Source: Undaria pinnatifida
Taxonomy: Eukaryota > Sar > Phaeophyceae > Laminariales > Alariaceae
Assembly (NCBI GenBank): GCA_012845835.1
Contig: JABAKD010000025.1
Location: forward strand, 16,987,976-17,051,975
Direction of reading: 5' to 3'
DNA: 64,000 nt
In this document: in pieces, positions 26,001-32,000 of the stretch
Layout of the letters: each line of letters starts with the position of its first letter
Position numbering within the stretch: the stretch's first letter is position 1
Notes under the pieces: model-generated
The model's database searches: none
Seen by the model: only the letters and a program-made list of their open reading frames with translations
What the model was told of the DNA's origin: nothing
Translations under genes and position numbers: made by a program

Positions 26001-29000
26001 CGCTGCAACCCGGAAAAAGAACAAGAACAAGAACAGGAACGAAACCAAAAACACAAGATTAAGCACAAGAACAAAAACACTCTAAAGATCAAGACCTAAC
26101 AACAAAAATAAACAAGCACAAAGAACCAAGAACAAAAATAAACAGTAGTAGCTGTTGTTGGTGGTGTTTTGGTTTATGTCCCTCAAGCCCCCGCGGGGGT
26201 TATTATCGCTGCAACCCGGAATGAGAACAAGAAAAAGAACAGTGCTAAGAATATAAACAGCACAACAAGAACAATAACAGGAATAAGGACAAGAAAAATA
26301 AGAAAAGATATGTTGTGATTTTTTTGGGGGTCCCTGAAGCTTCCGCGAGGGTCAGTGTCAATGAAACAGCAAATAAAGAAAGCCATAAGAAGAACGGGGA
26401 CAAAGAGGGGGAAGGGGGCACAGAGGAGGGTACATGCGGTCGAGGGAACAAATAGTGGACAGGGGCCAGGGGTCAAAAAGGGACAAGGGGCAACCAGGGG
26501 TCAGGGGACAAAAAAAGAAGGGGTAGGAAACAAGATCAATAATAAATAATAAGAACAAGAACATGAAGAGCGAACCAAACAATCCCACCCTTTACCCCCG
26601 CCAACCTCCGCCCGGCCCGGAAAACTGGTGGCCTCCACCGGGGTAGCCGTAGCAAAAAAATACCAGCAACAAGAGCGAAAACAACAACACAACAACAACA
26701 ACACAACAACAACACAACAAGACCAAGACAAATACCAAGAATAAGAGTAAGAGCAAGAAGAAGAACAAGAACATAAATGGCGAAGCAATTAATGTCACCG
26801 TCTACCTCCGACATTCCCGCCCGGACCGAAGAACCGATCGCTCCCACAGGGGTAGCCGCAGCAAAAACAGACTACGTACAAGGTATCAAAATAAATGAAC
26901 AAGAACAAACGCTAGGACAAGGCCAGCACCAAAACTAAGACCAGGGCAAAACACACGAACAAGAACAAGAACAAGTACAAAACAAGACCCACACCAAGCG
27001 CATCAACACGAACAAAAGCAATCACAGCCACAATATCACGCACCAGGACATGAACAAGAACAAGGATAAGATATCAGGATCAAGCTCACCGTCTGCCCCC
27101 GCCATCTCCACCCGGCCCGGAGAACCGATCACCTCCACCTTGGTAGCCGTAGCCGCGTCCTCTTCCCCTCCCCCCGTCCCCCCTGCCACGGTTATAGCCA
27201 CCTCCCCCTCCTCCTCCTCCTCTTTCCCTAAAGCCGCCGTCTCCATCCCTACCCTGCTCGGACACGAGGGTAACATGCACGGAACAGGGCGAGGGAAGGG
27301 GGAACAAACAAACTCAGCGATACAGGAACAACCCTATCATGCCTATAATTTTGTGCTCACTGGTCGTTAGCGATACTCGCGAAAAGGCCGGGGAGTTGGC
27401 GCGTGGAGTAAATAACCTCGGCGACATTAGGGTTTTTGCGACTTTCAACAATCCGTTTGGCTTAGAAAACAAAAACAACAATAATGAAACCGACGAAAGC
27501 CAAATAATCCAAGACCAACCACCCGACAAAAACAGGAATCTTCAGAAACTATAAAAAAAAATGTCGGAAAAAAAAAAAAATCAACCTCATTTTCGGAAAT
27601 ATTCGGTCACTTTTTATGGGTTGGGTTGGCCTTCGACTGTCAATTTCGACGATTTCAATACGAACATCTACATTGACGAGTCCTACGATAGAGGTGCGTT
27701 GCTTTTTTTCCGAGATTCCTCAACTTGGGAGCATAAAACCTCTCCCAAAAAACAGATTTGGAGAAAAAAAAAACTGTTACGTACCGGATGAAACATCCCA
27801 CGGGGGCCTAGGTACACAACGAGAATCATTCAACAAAAAAAAATGGCCTAATTCCGACGATTTTGGGTTGGTTAAGGGGCCCCGTCATTCAAAAACCATC
27901 TCAGACCAAAACGGCTACCTCTATCGTAGCACGGATCTAGTACACGTTTTTCTACTCCAACAACAACAGCAACAGCAACAGCAACAACAGCAACAGCAAC
28001 AACAGCAACAGCAACAGCAACAGCCACCACCACAACAACAACAACAACAACACTCCTACCCAACCAAGCTTCGTACCATGGTAGTTCGTAGACTCCTTGT
28101 TAAATTGTCTAGAGGTGTAGATTGGGAGTATTGCATATAGTTGAGCTCGCTGGTCGTTAGCGATACTTACCGGTCGTTCTATTTTGGACGGGCTGGTTCG
28201 TTAGCTATTCGCATTGTGGTCGTTACCTATCCGCGGGCGACTCGGTAGCTACTCGCCGGCTGGTCGGTAGCTATTCGCGGGATTGTCCTCACGATACTTG
28301 CCGGTCGTTATGTTTTCGCGGGCTGGTCGTTAGCCGCAATTTCCGGTCGACATATTTTCACGGGCTGGTCGTTAGCGATCCTTTCCGGTTGTTATATCTT
28401 CGCGGGCTGGTCGTTCGCGATACGTGCCGATGGTTAGCTTTTCGTGGGAATACACAAACAAGTTTCGTGACGTCATGGTAAGCAAAACATGCGCGACGAG
28501 GGCGTGGCGCGCCCCACCGCCAGGGCCCCCCGTAGGCCCCCCGCAGGGTCGCCCGAGGCACCCCGGAGGGTCGCCGGAGGGCGATATTTTGGAAATACAT
28601 TCGTCTATATACCCAAAATGAGCGACTTACCCGCTCCTTTTATCCTCTCGTAGGCGTGGGTCCGGCTGGCTTGGAACATTATGCAATTTGCAAAAAAAAG
28701 GGACAAAACATGCTATCAAAACGCACGTAACCATGCAAAAATCACAGACAGACTGTGAGGTGCTTGCAATGGGTACCTAGCATATTCCTGGCCAGGTTAG
28801 CCAATCTTGGCCAGGTTGGCCCATCGAGTACAGATCCCCGTTGCCACTCACTTGCTTGTTGCATAGAAACAAAATGGGAGCAGCGTTATTACCCAATTTC
28901 AGGTCGCGGGTGATGTCTGATCAAGGGTCGGACCACAAGCCTCGCTCTGAACCCGTGTTGCCCTGTCGAACAAGGCTTTCTTACGGCGAAAAAAAACACA

Positions 29001-32000
29001 AAAAAAAAGTCCCAAAACGCTTCTTATGATGAGCAAGACCTCTCAAACACACCCTAAAGCTTTTCATGTCGATATAGCTCCCCGCAAAGCCCGGAATGTT
29101 TCTTACGGCGAAAAGTCGCCCCCCAAAAGGTCCCAACTATCTTTCGCCTGAGGCGGAACAGACCCAAAACATGCCCGCACAAAAAGAAACGCGTACGGCA
29201 AAACATGGTGCGGCACTCCAAAACCTGGTGCGGCAAGCCGCACCACGGCTCTGCCTCGTGGTGCGCTATGCGCAATTCTAGTAAAAAAACGTGCGCCACC
29301 GCAACACGTCACAACCTATTGTATGCCCTGTACGTGCAACTCCAAATTCATTATCCCGAACTCAGCAGCCCAGTCGGCCTCTTGTGACCTATTATGCCGG
29401 AATGGTCGTTTTTTCGAGTTGGCAGACCAAGGCTGCGGTATGATGGGGGGACACTGCTAACATTCACTTTTAGTTACTACTAGTAACTTTTAGGGATTCA
29501 TTTCTTAGCGGCTCAGACCCTCTTGCTCGTGCCTACGCTGCCCATCTATAACTCGTTCGCTTTACGCGTAGTTCTTATTTTCTTTCGCAATATGCACCTC
29601 GATGGAATATGGAATTATTCGCTACGCTCGCATTTTTTTGAGCGGGGTACAGGGCCATTGGCGTTAGTGGCCCAAACCCGGCAGAGAAAATTGTAGAGCT
29701 GCAAGTCGGCGGTATTTTACGACCAACCACTAGTCGGTAGGTGTCGTTAGCCAACAAACTGATTTAAGTCGTTAAGTCGCTGGCGAAGCCAACTGATGAC
29801 TAGCTGACTTGGCGACTTAGGTCAAGCGGCCGAAGTGAGCAAAATCAGCCCTCCCCCCTGCGCCCACAAAATAAAAAATACATGTCGCATTAAGTGTTAC
29901 CTGCTATCTCCTTTTTTTCAAGTGTAGAAACCCAATAAGTCGGATAGTCGGCACCTCAGGGAAGCGACTATTGGTCCGACTAATAACTAGTCGGTGACTC
30001 AAGTCGTGCCGACTCACAGCTCTAAAAATGGGGTTGCCTCCCGTACCGTAGCTCAGGTCCGCACCTGTTGAACGTTGTTGTCGTACATGTCGTTTTGCCA
30101 GCGACCGCCTTCGCCCTGCTGACCGTTCCTATAATAAATCACCCGAAGACAAAGCGCATAGAGACAGCGCCGAATAAAACCGTTACTAATAGGACAAAAG
30201 CGATAAAGTAGCAGTGTTACAAGACGAAACAAAGCGATAGGACAGTGGAACAGATGACCTTACGATACACTATCATGATATAGGATAAGTGGAAGCATAA
30301 GATGCACTTTTTTTTTCGCGTGCTGTTCCCTGGCGGCCGAGGGTTTTTCCTCGCACTTTCGGCTGCGGGGCAAGCAAGGGGTCCGTTTGTACATTACGAC
30401 GCATGTCTGGATCCCGGCCGAGCTCCGTGGCGCGTGCTCTTGAGCATTCAAAGTCAGTGATCTATCTCTTTTTTAAGGGGGTTGCGTTCCGCCTCGTTGA
30501 GCCGAGTAGTTGCATGGAAAACCCCTTTTTTTTTTTTTTTTTTTCAATAGCCCGCTCCGCTTTCTCGGCTTCGCTCTCCCGCCCGCCGTACAACATCAGT
30601 CCAATTATTTTTCCCCTCTGCTGTCTGCTATATACACGACGCAGCTAAGTACAGCCAGCAGCAGCATCGCTCCTTCATTGCAGTTACGGACAGCGCTTCT
30701 CTGTGTGTTGTATGTATGTGTATGCGCTTCTGTATGTGTGAGTGGAGTGCTGTTATAGGCACGCAGAACGATCAAAAAGAGCGGTGTTTTTCTTTGCAAA
30801 ACAGCCGCGTAGCCTCGCAGCCACAAGTCAGTACACAGCAGTACCGCAGCAGTACATCAGCAGCGCAGCGGTACAACGGCAGTCGTGCTTCAAGCTCTCG
30901 CCTTTGTGCCAGTAGTCACGGTGTATGTGTGAGTGGTTGATGCACAGCAGCAGGAGATCGAACAACATGTTCACGTCCAATGCAACAATCAAACACACAT
31001 CGTCGGACCCCATACCAGGTATACGAAGAACAAAAAGCAGTAGCTCCTACCTGGTACATATCATTGGAGCACCTGTGTTCCCCTTTTCGGCTTGCGACGC
31101 CACCGGGATAGCAAGCTAACCCCGTCCCGAAGGGGAACCTAGTATCAACATACGATATCGATACGTCTTGCATCCGATACCATATCGATATATCATATCA
31201 TTTGTTACGCGAACAACGGCAACTGGTAAAAATAGAAATAAAACATCCGCGACGATCGATGGAACGGATCGTTGCAACGCTCAACGCTTTGCAAAGCACG
31301 ACTTCCACACGTCACCAAATAATCTCTTTCACACCCTCCCTCCTCGTTCCTTTCTTCCAGGGGTGCGTGTCAATGGACCCGGTTCGCGGACGGTTCGCCA
31401 ACACACACCATTTCTCGGAAACCAATGAGGTTTGGTAACAGCAGTCTCTAGTTTAAATCGCCTCTATAAGATCGAAATCTCCCATTGTTACGAATTCTCA
31501 CAAGGGGATGATGCCAATCCATCCCCTGACGTAACTTTTAGCGGTAGCGGCTACCACAAATGGAGATTTTGTTGTATTATAGGTAGGTTTGCGTTTAAAT
31601 CTGCGGTAACACGCATCTCCGCGTTGTTCGTCGCCAGAGCCTACGCAAAGCAGCTAGTGGGCTCCCGATTTAAGAATCGCCTGGAGCAGGTCAGTATTAC
31701 CACTCATATCTCCTTGCCGCCCATACCTCAGATTTGGCATCTTGTACCGGGTAGGTTCAAGAATAGGCGCCAAAATCATACAACGATGTGGGTTGACGAT
31801 CTACTGTAGTTTCGTCCAAGAGACTCTTTAGACGTAAATATACTATTCTAGTAAAAGCGGTCCTTGACAATTTTCCTTAAACGAAGTCAAGAGTGCCGTC
31901 AACCGACATTTTTGTACCTGGTACATAATAATACTCCGGAGTATAACGGTAGGCGTCATAACTCGGCGTCTCCGATGGAGTAGGATGTCAATCTCGTCCC

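Noticed and set aside
27616-28140. 174-codon plus-strand frame with polyglutamine
   Set aside because: It is made from a dispersed repeat and a CAA/CAG tract inside gene A intron 2, with no domain and no splice context.
31432-31809. 125-codon plus-strand frame
   Set aside because: Contains a short internal duplication (FKNR) but no domain, and lies in gene A intron 1 on the opposite strand.
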